The notes: generated by a model from the letters alone, not told the origin. 64,000 nt of DNA from Tupaia tana (GCA_026018925.1 JAKSZU010000011.1:11915485-11979484); one strand, 5' to 3'; shown: positions 43,546 through 55,239, counted from the first letter of the stretch. Numbers and translations are program-made.

Positions 43546-43762
43546 GTTGATCGTGGTTCAAGTATGGGACCTGGTGGCTTGAAACCCACTGGGCATGTGT
43601 GTGTGGATACCCAAAATCCCAAGAGTAAAATGGAGAAGAAGGAATTGTAGTGTGGTCACCCCCCTGAGGGGTATAATTTCTTGCTTTCCCTCTATCTCTC
43701 TCTGTATCTCTTTTGCAAGTGCATGTGCCCCTTGATAAAAACCTAAAAAGAAAAAAGGTAAA
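43546..43762 (+). mobile_element. tSINE-A body without A-box half
   Basis: Begins at ttgatcgtggttcaagtatg (B-box region) and continues through ccaaaatcccaagagtaaaa to gccccttgataaaaacct. Confidence 0.8.
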
Positions 43763-44097
43763 AGAAAAAGGATGTCTGCAATTTGCTTTAGATAAATAGC
43801 GTAAGGAGTAGCTAGAGGAAATGGGATTGGTTGGTAACTGTGGAAATTGCTTGATGGGCTCATGGGTGTCTCTTGTACTAGTCTACATATGTCTAAATAT
43901 TTTAATTTAAAAATATAAGAGTTCCTAACAACATAGGAAATTGCTCATACTGCTATGTAGAAGGAAAAAAAGCTACAAATAATAAATATAACTATAGAGA
44001 GGAATTTATTTAAGTGAAGAAAATACTTGCTGTTGTCTAATACGAGTCCATATGGTCGAGTTCAAATCCTGGCTTGAACGACCAGTTGGCTAAATGT

Positions 44098-44223
44098 GGG
44101 GTCTCCAGAAAGTGCATAAAAAATGTGAATCATGAAAAATCTATGCATGGATTTCACAAATATTTTGGATCCAAATAAACTTGTACTTTAATTTCATTTT
44201 TCTGTGAACTTTTTGAAATCCCC
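44098..44223. mobile_element. MITE-like element with about 28-bp terminal inverted repeats
   Basis: The left end ggggtctccagaaagtgcat matches the reverse complement of the right end (gtgaactttttgaaatcccc) with a few mismatches. The interior is AT-rich and has no coding potential. It could be a mariner-type MITE. Confidence 0.55.
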
Positions 44224-44224
44224 T

Positions 44225-44390
44225 TGTATAACCTCAAGGAATCTTTTTTAGCCTTGCTAAGCCTCAGCCTTTTTATCTACAAAATAAGGATCATACAAGA
44301 ATGCACCTCTCAAATCACTGTGGAGATGAAATGAGCCTATTTATGAAATACTTAGCCAACTTCTGGCACACAGCACAAATCCAATCACTT
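44225..44390 (+). mobile_element. MIR SINE
   Basis: gcctcagcctttttatctac, aaaataaggatcatacaaga and tggagatgaaatgagcctat. Confidence 0.75.
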
Positions 44391-44671
44391 ATCTCTGGGG
44401 AATAGATTTATGAGTGGTTGATCTTGCACTATCTTATTATCCAATTTTCTAGAAAAAGGGTGCCTCCTTTTTGTATTCAAGGGAGGGAATAATTTTAAAA
44501 AGAAAAGGGAAAAAAAGAGAACAGCTTCTTCCACTGCTACTCCATGTTTTGAAAAACTGTTAACAAAGTAAGTTAATAATTTATCAGATATTCTAAACTT
44601 TAGCAAAACAAGAATTCCAGCTCATGTCTGGAAAACTGGAATTCCCCATAAGTCTGTTGTGTGGTTTTGGG

Positions 44672-44674
<3 letters not shown>

Positions 44675-44763
<89 letters not shown>

Positions 44764-44790
44764 CAGACAGAGAGACAGAGAAAGTATCTT
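44675..44790. repeat. (TA)n(GA)n compound microsatellite
   Basis: About 22 TA units run into GA and GACA units. The frames across it are low-complexity artefacts. Confidence 0.95.
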
Positions 44791-45379
44791 CTGTCTGCTT
44801 TCCCTGGACCAGTGAGTGAGGAGGTTCCTGTTTCTGTGGCTGTCCTGACCCCAGAGCTCTCCCTCAATTCGGATGAACAGGATGAACAAACCACTCAACA
44901 TCTTTGCAGATAATGCTACACTGTTTCCCCTTTCTATTAGATTTGCATCTTTAAAAAAAAAAAAAAAAAAAAAAAAACATATCCTTCCACTGTCACTTTC
45001 CAGCTATGATTCCTTTCCTAATTAGCAGTGATATTTATGAAATTACACTTTTCTTCCTTTAGTAACATGAATATCTCGCCTTATCTAAGCCCCCACACCC
45101 TTTGCACTGGGAGATAGACAGGTGAGGCTATAAAAGTTCTGATCCAATTATTTCTGTCTTTTCTCCCAAGAATAACTGAGTATTGATCCTCTCATCCTGT
45201 TTTTTTCTATATTGCAAAGACTGCATTTTCTCCTCAACTGTCAGTATATGTGACAGTAATCAAACTGAAACTACACTAAATCAGACAGATAGGTACAGAT
45301 ATAAATAAGGAATACAGACTCACATAGCTGGGACGTATAAGAGGCAGTGTTAACATCAGGCATGGCTAAATCCAGGTGC
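44791..45379. other. low-repeat sequence with poly(A) run
   Basis: A25-type run at 44952-44976 without an obvious SINE in front. No gene recognised. Confidence 0.4.
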
Positions 45380-45790
45380 TCTAATGTTTTCAGGAATTTC
45401 TCTGTCTCCATCATCAGACTCAGATTTCTGCTGTGTTGACTTCATTCTTAGTCTCATTAAAGCTCGGTCTCATACCAGCAGGTCCAAGTTTATAGTCTGT
45501 TATCTTAACAACACTAATAAAGTATGCAAGCATACTTCATTTCCAATCATTTGAGCAAAGTCCCAGAGACAACTCTCATTGGTCCAAACTGGGTTATGTG
45601 CCCACCCTCGAACCAATCACAGATCTACTCACTGTTGAAGTCAAAGGATAGGCTCAACCTTCTTTGGCCACATGGATGAGAAGTAAAAGATGAGCATTTT
45701 CCTTTCAGAAATAAGATACTGTTAAAAGAAGACGGCAAACGAATGCTGAGCAAACAAAACCAATGGCTGTCTACTACGTGGCCTATAAAA
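45380..45790 (+). mobile_element. old dispersed repeat, family not named (copy 2)
   Basis: tcattggtccaaactgggtt, atgtgcccaccctcgaacca and aacgaatgctgagcaaacaa correspond to the blocks of 21490-21890. Confidence 0.5.
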
Positions 45791-46350
45791 AGCTCTTTAA
45801 ATGCCCTTTGGTATCATTGGGAAATCTCCTGCCAAACACATTCTTCGCTGTATTCGAGGCACTCTCCATCCTTCGCCAGTAGCCTGTATTCTAGTGTCTT
45901 GGGTCCTGGCCCAGAAAATGAAATCCTCTTCAACACCACTGACACTGCCAGCCGCTCACCCCCCACGTCCTCTCCTTTCTCTTCCACAGTCACAGCCATC
46001 AGTTGGATGGAAAGATAGAACACCACCTGGGAACTCAAACCCTTCAATGTCCTTCTCAGAGCCTTGAAACTTCTAGAGACATATTTCAGATTTCTTTTGA
46101 CTGCACATGACTCCGCAGCCTAGAGACTCAGCACAAACATCGCATCACATCTTGGACCTGTGCTCTGGAAACACAGCACCCCACCACGACCTCCTGGCAC
46201 GCCTCACCTGGTCTCAGGAGGTAGTCACCTCACTCTGGGAGTGCACAGAGCTTTGTTTTGTTGTTTTCCCTCCTAGCTGTGGCTGCTTCTTCAGCAGGTA
46301 TGCTTTACTGTACAGGCACAGTGCTGAGGACACGCTGGATGGTCAATAAC
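45791..46350. other. low-repeat sequence, nothing recognised
   Basis: A strong pyrimidine tract with cag (ctcctttctcttccacag, ends 45989) and a cag-gtatgc donor-like site near 46296 exist. No frame is open across the 300 bases between them. Confidence 0.4.
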
Positions 46351-46360
46351 GTGTGTCCTG

Positions 46361-46607
46361 GGACCAGCAGTTAACGTAATGGCTATGTAGCTGAACTCCC
46401 ATGTAGTCGACCGCAGTTCAAGTCCTGGAGCCAGTGGTTTAAACTCATGCTGGGCATGTGTGCATGTGCGCCCAAGATCCTGAGAGGAGAATGGAGGAGA
46501 AGGGATTGTGGCGCGGCCATCCCCCCCGAGGGGGTAATTTCTCGCTTTCTGTCTCTCTGGCCGAGTGCATGCGCCCTAAAGCAAAAACCTCTTAAAAAAA
46601 AAAAAAA
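46361..46607 (+). mobile_element. tSINE-A (A2 type)
   Basis: The TSD gtgtgtcctg is at 46351-46360 and 46608-46617. The CT run is shortened. Confidence 0.92.
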
Positions 46608-46686
46608 TGTGTGTCCTGTTTCCATTCTTGCGCTTTCTCAGTGCCTTTAGAAAGGAAAAAAAAAAAAAAAAAAAAACAGAAGCTAG

Positions 46687-47188
46687 GGCTGGCTCAGTGG
46701 CATAGCAGTAACACACTACTCAAGCAATGCTGGATCCACATGGAAGATCCCTGGCTCGGTTCCTTGGTTGACCTGTAAATGTCAGGCACACACGTCATGA
46801 TCTTGGGTGGCTGGGAAGACGGCCAGCATGAGACCCTGTTGAAAATGCTTGTATTGGGAACCAGCAGTTAGCGTAATGGCTATGTCGCTGGACTCCCACG
46901 TAGTCGACCGTGGTTTGTGTACCGGACCCGGTGGCTTAAAACTCACGCTGGGCGCGTGTGCGTGCGTGCCCAAGATCCCGAGAGGAGAATGGAGGAGAAG
47001 GGATTGTGGCGTGACCATCCCCCCGGGGGGTGATTTCTTGCTTTCTGTCTCTATGTCTCTCTCTGTCTGTCTGGCGAGCGCACGCACCCTATAGTGAAAA
47101 CCTCTCAAAAAAAAAAAAAAAGAAAATGTTTGTATTTCCCTTTCTCTCTCTCTTTCTCTCTCATTCTCATGAAAGGAATAAATAAACT

Positions 47189-47215
<27 letters not shown>
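46687..47215 (+). mobile_element. tSINE-D split by tSINE-A1
   Basis: The head gggctggctcagtggcatag lies at 46687-46855. The CT run and AAT-repeat tail are at 47122-47215. Confidence 0.85.
46856..47121 (+). mobile_element. tSINE-A1 (young haplotype) nested in tSINE-D
   Basis: The TSD is gaaaatgcttgtatt (46841-46855) and gaaaatgtttgtatt (47122-47136). It has the gggaacc head, ttaaaactcac and tgaccatcc. Confidence 0.95.
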
Positions 47216-47219
<4 letters not shown>

Positions 47220-47222
47220 CTC

Positions 47223-47462
47223 AGGCTGACCCTGTAGCCTAGTGGTTAAGGGAGCCATATCTCATATGACCGATCATGGTTTGAGTCCCAGTTCTGTGAC
47301 TTGAGAAATATACCAGGTGCATAGTTATGTGTGTCCAGAATCTCAACAGGATGGAGAAATAGAAAAGGGATTGTAATATGGCCATGCCCCACTGGGGGCT
47401 GCTTTCTTCCTCTCTCTCCCTCTATCTTTTTCTCCCTGCATCACCCTCTGGCAATTAAAAAA
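47223..47462 (+). mobile_element. tSINE-C
   Basis: The head ggctgaccctgtagcctagt is followed by gaatctcaacaggatggaga and accctctggcaattaaaaa. Confidence 0.9.
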
Positions 47463-47588
47463 TAAAAATAAAGGAACTAAGCTGAAGACAGGATCAGGAA
47501 AAGGACACTTGTAATGTGTTTTTCAAACTAGGTGGTGGGTACGTGAGTGTTCATTGTGTTATTAGCTAGTCTTTTGAAATATTTTATA
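47463..47588 (+). mobile_element. L1 3' end fragment
   Basis: ctaggtggtgggtacgtgag and tgttcattgtgttattagct fit L1M 3' UTR. Confidence 0.55.
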
Positions 47589-47679
47589 AGGACCAGCAAA
47601 TGGTTTAACGGTTACATTACTGGACTCCCAAGTAGTCGACCACAGTTTGTGTCCTGGACCTAGCAGCTCAAAACTCATG

Positions 47680-47711
<32 letters not shown>

Positions 47712-47857
47712 CCAAAATCCTGAAAGAAGAATGGAGGAGAAGGGACTACAGCGTGGCCCTCTCCCTGGGGGTGAGGGGGGTATTTCTTTCTTTCTGTCTC
47801 TCTGGCAAGGGTACATGCCCTATAGCAAAAATTCCTCTCTAAAAATAAATATAAATT
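47589..47857 (+). mobile_element. tSINE-A, older, with GT expansion
   Basis: The TSD aaatattttata is at 47577-47588 and 47858-47869. (GT)n at 47681-47710 expanded inside the body. Confidence 0.9.
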
Positions 47858-48036
47858 AAATATTTTATAAATTTACCAAACTTGCAAGTTGCAACTCAAA
47901 CTGACAAACCAAAAGGCCAATCTGATCAGGCAATTCCCAAGCTCGATTCCCTGCAGCCCAAAGAATGGCATCTAATCTCTCTGCCTGGCGCACAAGAGCC
48001 TTTGTGATGTGGTTCAGTCTTCCTTCTTCACATGTT

Positions 48037-48685
48037 ATAGACAGAAGGTCTGCAACTTCTCAAAATGTTGAAGCCATAACTCACAATGTAATACATTTGC
48101 ATGTGGGAGGTAAGTAGGATTAGACGAGGTCGTAAGGGTAGGAGCCTCATGATAGAATTAGTGCCCTTATAAGAAAAGAAAGAGTTCGCAGAGCTCCTCT
48201 GCCTCCCCCTCCTCCTCCTTTCCCTCACTACCATGCGAGAACACAGGGAGAAGGCACTGTCTGCAAGTCAAAGAGGCCCTCACCAGGAATGGAATCTGTT
48301 AGCACCTTGATCTTGGCCTTACAGCTTCCAGGTATAAGAAATAAATATCTGTTGTCTAACTGACCTGGTCATGGCCCAGCAGTGGTATAACTGGAGCCAC
48401 CTGGAAAAAGTCCGAGTTTGCAGTCTGGACCTCCCTAGACAGGTACAGTTGGCACAGTTGTGGGCACCGGCTATCTGTGTTGGCTGAGATTAAGGGTGGA
48501 TTGTGGCATGGGGACCCTTTTGGGTAGTCCCTCCAGCCCCCTCCCTTCACTACTTCTCATGCAATAAATAAATGTTTAAAATAGAGTAGATACATTTAAA
48601 GAGAGAGAGATAAATATATCTTTCATTTAAGCCCATCAATCTATAGTGCTTCATTACAGCAGCCCAAGCTAAGACACTAATCTCC
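48037..48685 (+). mobile_element. MLT1-type MaLR solo LTR split by tSINE-D
   Basis: attagtgcccttataagaaa, gagaacacagggagaaggca, ccttgatcttggccttacag, then the end gcttcattacagcagcccaa and gctaagacacta follow the MLT1 plan. Confidence 0.75.
48364..48590 (+). mobile_element. tSINE-D inside the LTR
   Basis: tggtcatggcccagcagtgg, tgttggctgagattaagggt and atgcaataaataaatgttta. Confidence 0.8.
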
Positions 48686-48766
48686 CTCCTACAGTTACTA
48701 CTTCAGGTATCTGAAGCAGTTCCCAGTTGCCTGAATATGCCATGTTCTCTCTGGACTGTGTATGTT

Positions 48767-49000
48767 GGAGAGATTTTTACTATAGGGCACATGTGCTCAC
48801 CAGAGGGACAGAAAGCAAGAAATCACCTCCCCCATGGGGGATGGCCATGCCTCAATCCCTTCTCCTCCAGTCTCCTCTTGAGATCTCGGGCACATGCATG
48901 TGCAGCTGGCATGAGTTTTAAGGCACCGGGTCCAGGAGTTGAACCACAGGCAACTACATGGGAGTCCAGAGATGTAACCATTATGCCATCTGCTGGTCCC
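48767..49000 (-). mobile_element. tSINE-A, older
   Basis: Starts ttggagagatttttactata without a T run and ends ttatgccatctgctggtccc. Confidence 0.9.
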
Positions 49001-49129
49001 TGGTCTGGGTACTTTGGAGTCCCCCCCCTCCTTTTTTTTCACATGGCTAACTCCTATTTACTCATGGAACTCAGTCAATTAGGCTAACAGAAAGATCCCA
49101 TAATGTAAAAGCTTAAAGAATATGTTTCT

Positions 49130-49480
49130 TTCACTCTGCTATAGCAGTTCCAAGACGTGCAGCCTAGCTCTGTGAGAAGCTCTGTTCCTCATGGTCATTC
49201 AGAACTCAGGTTCCTTCGAGTCATTGTGGCGAATCTCTAGACCTTCATGGTCACAAGCGTAATTCAAGCTGGGTCCCACCCCATGCAGATTCCAGGCTGT
49301 AGGAGGGCAGAGGGGAGGATCGATGAGGCACACAGAGATGTGGCCCGCATCATTTCCACTCCTTCTATTGGTGAGAACTTAGTCACATGGTCACAGTGAA
49401 CTGCTGGGCATGCTGAGAAATGTCCCTAGTTAGGCAGCCAAGCGGGGACTATGGTTCTCTTATGAAAGCAGCAAAGAACG
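49130..49480 (+). mobile_element. old dispersed repeat, family not named (copy 3)
   Basis: tctattggtgagaacttagt, cacatggtcacagtgaactg and ctgggcatgctgagaaatgt align by eye with the blocks at 21490 and 45380. Confidence 0.45.
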
Positions 49481-49596
49481 AATTTCAGCACATTCATTTA
49501 TCCGGTTTAGGCCTTGATTCCTCGGAATAGCCTTCTCTCCCCCAACCTCTCTGCCTAAGTTAGATGTCCTTCTGTGAGTGCATAATACCCCACTGT

Positions 49597-49935
49597 CCTA
49601 GTCCACTGTTGCATTGTTAAGAGAAATATCAGGACTGGGTGCACTTAAGAGAAGTTTATTTTGACTCACAATTCTGGCGTCTGGAAAATCCAAAGGCATA
49701 GACTGGCCTGGCACATGACAGACAGCAGGATCTTGAGTATGGCTACTGTTAATTTCTTTACCTCATCCTCTGTTTATTAACTCAGCAGCACTCAATCATA
49801 GGGGCCTTGCCCAAGTGACATTTTCACACCCAAAGGCCTCTAGGATACCTTGAGGGCATTAAGTTTTCATTTAACCTTTACAATGCCATCAAATCCTCAC
49901 ACATGAATTTCTTGAGGACATCCAAACAAAAACAT
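49597..49935 (-). mobile_element. MaLR (MST-type) LTR, antisense
   Basis: gtccactgttgcattgttaa, gaagtttattttgactcaca and ttctggcgtctggaaaatcc match the reverse of MST/THE-like LTRs. Confidence 0.6.
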
Positions 49936-49984
49936 GAACCTTTGGGGAACATAACTACATAACATGGGTCCCACTAATTGCTTA

Positions 49985-50095
49985 TCTGCCCAGGTTTACC
50001 AGTTTCCCTCTCTAACTAAACCGTGAGCCTGTAAGAGGGGGCGTTTTATTCTCAGTGCCTGGCATTTACTAGACATTGAATACCTTTTGAATGAA
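49985..50095 (+). mobile_element. L2 3' end
   Basis: ctaaaccgtgagcctgtaag, attctcagtgcctggcattt and actagacattgaatac. Confidence 0.7.
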
Positions 50096-50177
50096 AATAG
50101 GGAGCATCGGTTACATAATTTGTGGGGCCCAGTGCAAAATGGAAAAGAGGGACTCCTTGTTAAAAACTCAGAATGTA

Positions 50178-50451
50178 GGACCAGCAGATGGCGTAATGGT
50201 TACATTGCTGGACTCCCACGTAGTTGACCACAGTTCGAGTCCTGAACCTGGAGGCTTAAAACTCACACTGGGCGCGTGTGCATAAGTGCCTCAAATCCTG
50301 AAAAGAGAATGGAGGAGAAGGGATTATAGCGTGGCTACCCCTTCCCCCCGGGGGCGGGGGATTGATCGATTTCTTGCTTTCTGTCTGTCTCTCCAGTGAG
50401 TGCACATGCCCTATAGCAAAAATCTCTCTCTCTAAAAAAAAAAAACAAAAA
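50178..50451 (+). mobile_element. tSINE-A
   Basis: The head ggaccagcagatggcgtaat is followed by a C/G-rich centre with GATC repeats (50368-50377). The A tail follows ctctctctct. Confidence 0.92.
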
Positions 50452-50469
50452 AACTTGAGAATTTTAAGA

Positions 50470-50899
50470 TGGTGATGGAAGAGTGTTAAGCCAAGCATAT
50501 CAAGCATATATAGGTTCCTCGTGAGTGCATGGCCTTCTGTACCTGAACAGGCCAAAAAGCCCTGACAGCATCAATAAATAAAGGTTAAGCTTAATAACCC
50601 GAATCATCCTCCATAGTCACATATCTGTTGTACACTCATACGTAATGTGTGGAGATCAATCAAAGCATGTTTGTAAATATTTGGGAAGTAAACCTTCACT
50701 GCCTTACAGGCTACCCTAACAGAACTTTCCTAATGGCAAGTGTAAGTCCCATTCCAACTGCTTTGTCATCTGGAGGAGGGGGCACCGCAGCTAGCAGGCA
50801 GCTATGTCCTTAACAATACAGATGTGTGGCGTCTCGCCTTCCTCTTGCCTCCTATGGGGTCTTCTTTTCAATGAGTCATGATGGTAATTTTCTTAGAGA
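50470..50899. other. low-repeat sequence, nothing recognised
   Basis: No repeat or gene assigned. Confidence 0.45.
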
Positions 50900-51140
50900 C
50901 TCAGGGATTCTTGGGGTTGGGAAGACCTTAGAAATTGTTGCCAAGCGGTTCTCCAGCGTCTGCTCAAACACCTCCAGTGACAGGGAGCTTCCTACCTCCC
51001 CAGGCAGCTCCTTCTGTTATCGACAGCTCTGCGGATGGAGTGCTTCCTCGAGCAGAGCCGAAATCTGCTTCATCGTGACTTCCACCCACTGGCTCAGAGC
51101 CACACGGAGGAACTGTAATACCGCGCCTGTGCCCTTCAGG
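50900..51140 (-). mobile_element. L3/CR1 LINE fragment
   Basis: tctgctcaaacacctccagt, gacagggagcttcctacctc, aggcagctccttctgttatc and tgacttccacccactggctc correspond closely to the reverse L3 3' region. The 106-codon frame over it is incidental. Confidence 0.75.
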
Positions 51141-51401
51141 TGCTGAGGGAGCTCTAAACTTCACCTGCAAGCAGATGCTGCCAAGGAGTAGCCTGTGGTA
51201 GGTAGAACATGTATTATGTTTGGCCCAGGTAAGATGAAATGTTTTGGGGTTGTTTTTAATTGGTTGCCAATACTCAAAAGATCAACAGTCTTAATATAAA
51301 ATGTGGAATCCAAGCCTCTAAAACCTGGAAACTTAGGCAATACTGAGCTCATGGTCCCACAATTCTACTTGTCACTAAAGACATAAAAAAATGAATATCA
51401 G

Positions 51402-51657
51402 GGACTGACCCCATAGCCCACTGTTTAAGACGGCTAGATCCAAAATGGTCAACTGTGCTGACCTCAGTGGCTTGAAAAACATGCTGGGCACATGTGCATG
51501 TGCCCCAAATCCTGACAGGACAGAGAAATGGAAGAGAAAGAATTGTGGCATCACCACACGCCATTGAAGGGTGCTTTCTCCCTCCCTCTCTTTCCCTCTG
51601 TCTCTCTGTGATGAGTACACACACCCTCTGGCTAATTCAAACAACAGCAACAGGAAA
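51402..51657 (+). mobile_element. tSINE-C
   Basis: The head gggactgaccccatagccca is followed by ccccaaatcctgacaggaca and accctctggctaattcaaac. Confidence 0.9.
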
Positions 51658-51667
51658 AGAATGGACA

Positions 51668-51905
51668 CCAGGACTGACTGTGGTGGCACAGTGGTAATTT
51701 CCCACACGGGTAATGAAGCACGGGGGAAGGCCCTCGGTCCATGTCCCAAAGTCTCCTGTACACAAGGAATGCTCACATATACCTGTAATCCTGGCTGGCT
51801 GAGACCAGGGAGAGAATGGTGTGAACACCTCGTAGGAGTGCGAAAACCTTTTTGAAGGTCTCTCTCAGAAGAATTGAATAAATAAATTCATACATATTTG
51901 TATCT
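51668..51905 (+). mobile_element. tSINE-D, diverged
   Basis: ggactgactgtggtggcaca, taatcctggctggctgagac and agaattgaataaataaattc. Confidence 0.8.
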
Positions 51906-51922
51906 TTAAAAAAGAGCTAGAG

Positions 51923-52189
51923 GGGAACCAGCAGTTAGCGTAATGGCTATGTCGCTGGACTCCCATGTAGTCGACCACGGTTCGCGTCTCGGACCCGGTG
52001 GCTTACAACTCACGCCGGGCGCGTGTGCGTGCGTGCCCAAGATCCCGAGAGGAGAATGGAGGAGAAGGGATTGCGGCGTGACCATCCCCCCTGGGGGTTG
52101 ATTTCTCGCTTTCTGTCTCTATGTCTCTCTCTGTCTGTCTGGCGAGTACACGCGCCCTATAGTGAAAAACCTCTCCAAAAAAAAAAAAA
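51923..52189 (+). mobile_element. tSINE-A1 (young haplotype)
   Basis: Has the ggggaaccagcag head, the ttcgcgtctcgg B box region and tgaccatcc. The TSD aaaagagctagag is at 51910-51922 and 52190-52202. Confidence 0.95.
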
Positions 52190-52290
52190 AAAAGAGCTAG
52201 AGAATGGAATTGGGTGGGAAACTGTCGATCTTCACCACAACCTGCTGCTTTGGCTACTTGATAACCATGCATACTCATTTAACTTAATGA

Positions 52291-52535
52291 TGGACTGGCT
52301 CCTTGGCCAGGTGGTTAAGGCAGCTGGGCACCACATGGACAACCAATGGTTCAAGTCCCTGACCCAGTAGCTAGAGAAACACAATAGGCACATATGTGTA
52401 TATGTCCAAAATCCCAAAAAGAGGGAGAGAGGGAGGAGAAGGGATTGCAGCATGACCATGCTCCATGGGGGATGATTTCTTCTCTCCCTGTCTCTGTCTC
52501 TCTCTGGTGAGTGCACACATCCTCTAGCAAAGAAG
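52291..52535 (+). mobile_element. tSINE-C
   Basis: The head tggactggctccttggccag is followed by tgtccaaaatcccaaaaaga and atcctctagcaaagaagaaa. Confidence 0.88.
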
Positions 52536-52885
52536 AAAATATGTGACTTTATGTCAGAATTCTTGTATTGAATATGTTCATCTGTGGAATCAAGCTTCCT
52601 ACTTATAGGAGCAGCCAGAGAGTTCTAAGTTCAAGTCTTTAAATTGGCCTTAAGGGAAAATCATTCAAGAGGATGACTCCCCTTTGTCTTTTCTTCTTCC
52701 TTTTCAAACTTAAGAGTTGGCTGTGCTCCTTGCAGTTACGGGGCTGCCATAGCTACCTCAAGGAAGGAAGCCACATGGAGGAATGTTGAAATAAACAAAC
52801 GGTAGGCTCTTGGGTCAATAGTGAGTGCAGAATTGCCATATCAGCTTCTTCTTACTCCGAATTTATTTTTCCTAAAATAAAAAGG
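52536..52885. other. low-repeat sequence, nothing recognised
   Basis: Contains gaatgttgaaataaac near 52784, but no element or gene could be assigned. Confidence 0.45.
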
Positions 52886-53112
52886 TCAGTCTGCGGCAAA
52901 GCGGTTAAGAAGGCTGGATCTCACAGGACTGAATATGTAGTTTGAGTCCCAGACCTGACATCTTGAGAAACACACTGGGCATGTGCGACTGTGTGCCCAA
53001 AAATCCTGAAAAGAGAATAGAGAAGATAGTGTGGTGGGTTCATTTCCCCTTGGGGGTGCTTTCTCTTCCCCACCTTTCTCCCCAGTGAGTACACATGCCC
53101 CATAACAAAGTT
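52886..53112 (+). mobile_element. tSINE-C
   Basis: The head aggtcagtctgcggcaaagc is followed by gcccaaaaatcctgaaaaga and gccccataacaaag. Confidence 0.85.
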
Positions 53113-53763
53113 TTGTTTTGATTCTTATTTTTATTTATTTATTATTTTTTATACATTCAACCGTTATACATCATTTAGCTTATAAAGAGAATTTACCCAA
53201 CATGAAATATACCTCAGATCAGTCCAGTTGAGAATACTATACACATTATTATCAACGTCCCACAAATGTCTTACTTCTTTATTTTTCTCCCTAATTTCCT
53301 TCCCTACACTCTTCCCCTCTCCCACCCTCCTTCCACACTGTCTTCAGTGTCCCTAACTATTTTCAATGCTTTTATGCCCTTCAATCTTTCATTCTCTACC
53401 ATAGAGTGTGGACAATAGGTATATGTTAAGTGGAGACATACATTGTTCCCCTCTCATAGCCTGACTTACTTCGCTTAGCAATAAAATCCTCTATATTTGT
53501 CCACTTTCTATCAAATGCCAGGGTCTTGTTTTTTTATGGCTGAATAGTAGTCCACAGAGTATATGTGCTACACTTTTTCAGTCCATTCATCTGTTCATGG
53601 ACATTTGGGTTGGTTTCATATCTTAGCAATCATGAATAATGATGCAATAAACACAGATGTGCAAGCACTTTCTCCTGTCCTTTAGGCAGATAGCCAGGAG
53701 TGGAATTGCTGGGTCATATCATATGGTAGTTCTATTTGTAGAGCTGTAAGAAACTAGTGTTCT

Positions 53764-54037
53764 TGGGAACCAGCAGTTAGCGTAATGGCTATGTCGCTGG
53801 ACTCCGACGTAGTCGACCACGGTTCGTGTCCTGGACCCGGTGGCTTAAAACTCACGCCGGGCGCGTGTGCGTGCGTGCCCAAGATCCCGGGAGGAGAATA
53901 GAGGAGAAGGGATTGCGGCGTGACCATCCCGCCTGGGGGGTGATTTCTCGCTTTCTGTCTCTCTGTCTCTCTCTGTCTGTCTGGCAAGCGCACGCGCCCT
54001 ATAGTGAAAACCTCTCCAAAAAAAAAAAAAAAAAAAG
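53764..54037 (+). mobile_element. tSINE-A1 (young haplotype) in L1 3' UTR
   Basis: The TSD is aagaaactagtgttct (53748-53763) and aagaaactagagttct (54038-54053). The B box is ggttcgtgtcc, a CpG-decayed form of gcgtcc. Confidence 0.95.
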
Positions 54038-54317
54038 AAAGAAACTAGAGTTCTCCACAGTGGCTGAACCAATTTACATTCCCACCAACAGTGTGGGAGA
54101 GTTTCCCCTTTCACCACAATCCCGCCAACACTTACCTTTTCTGGTGTTTTTAATATTTGCCATTCTAACAGGGGTTAGATGGCATCTCATTGTAGTTTTA
54201 ATCTGCATCTCCTTTATGATGAGGAACGTTGAGCATTTTTCATATGCTTTTTGGCTGTTTGAATGTCTTCCTTAGTTTTTTTTGTCCAGCTCATTTTCCC
54301 ATCTTTCAACTGGGTTA

Positions 54318-54322
<5 letters not shown>

Positions 54323-54371
<49 letters not shown>

Positions 54372-54386
54372 TATATATTATATATT
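54323..54386. repeat. (TA)n microsatellite in L1
   Basis: About 23 TA units followed by TATATTA repeats. Confidence 0.95.
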
Positions 54387-55239
54387 TAGGTAAGCCGCTT
54401 GAGTTCCCTGTGTATTCTGGTTACCAGTCCCTTATGTGAGGCATAGTTTACAAAAGTATTCTCCCATTCCAAGGGTTGTCAATTCACACTAATTACTGTG
54501 TCATTTCTTGTGCAGAAACATCTTAATCTGATGTAATCTAATTTGTCTATCTTTGGGATTATTGCCTGTGCTTTGATGATTTTATTTAAGAACTGTGCTT
54601 TGATGATTTTATTTAAGAAGTCTTTGACTACCCCCACTGTCTCTCAGAGTTTCCCCAGTGTTTTCCACCAGTAGTTTTATAGTTTGAGGTCTTAGGTTTA
54701 GATCTTTGATCCATTTTTATGTATATTTTTGTTAATAGTGAAAAATGGAAATCCAGTTTCATCTTTCTGCAGGTGGATACCTCGTTTTTCCAGCATCATT
54801 TGATAAAGAGGTTCCCTTTTCCCACTGTTACCCTTTATCAAAAATCAGTTGGCTATATGTTTTGGGGTTTATTTCTGGAGTCTCTCTTCTGTTCCATTGG
54901 TCTATATGTCTGCTTTTGTACCAATACCGTGCTGTTTTGATTATCACCGCTTTATAATATATTTTGGGATCAGGGAGTGAAATGCCACCCATTCCACTCT
55001 TCTTGTGCAGGATTGCTTTGGCAATACAGGGTCTTTTATAATTCCAGACAAATTCCAATAGTCTTTTCTAGATCTGTGAAGAATATCTCTGGTAATTTGA
55101 TAGGAATTACATTAAATACATAGATTATTTCGAGTGGAATTGCCATTTTGAGTATATTAATTCTTCCAAACCAGGAACATGGAATTTCTTTCCACTTTTT
55201 TGTGTCATTTTCAATATCTTTTTTAAGATTTTCATAGTT

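Larger units (their letters stand above)
43250..43915 (+). mobile_element. L1M 3' end split by SINEs
   Basis: agtaatattaaggaattact before, and gatgtctgcaatttgcttta and gcttgatgggctcatgggtg after the SINEs, match the L1M 3' UTR style. Confidence 0.6.

Noticed and set aside
45960-46300. Acceptor-like tract at 45989 and donor-like site near 46296
   Set aside because: No frame is open between them.
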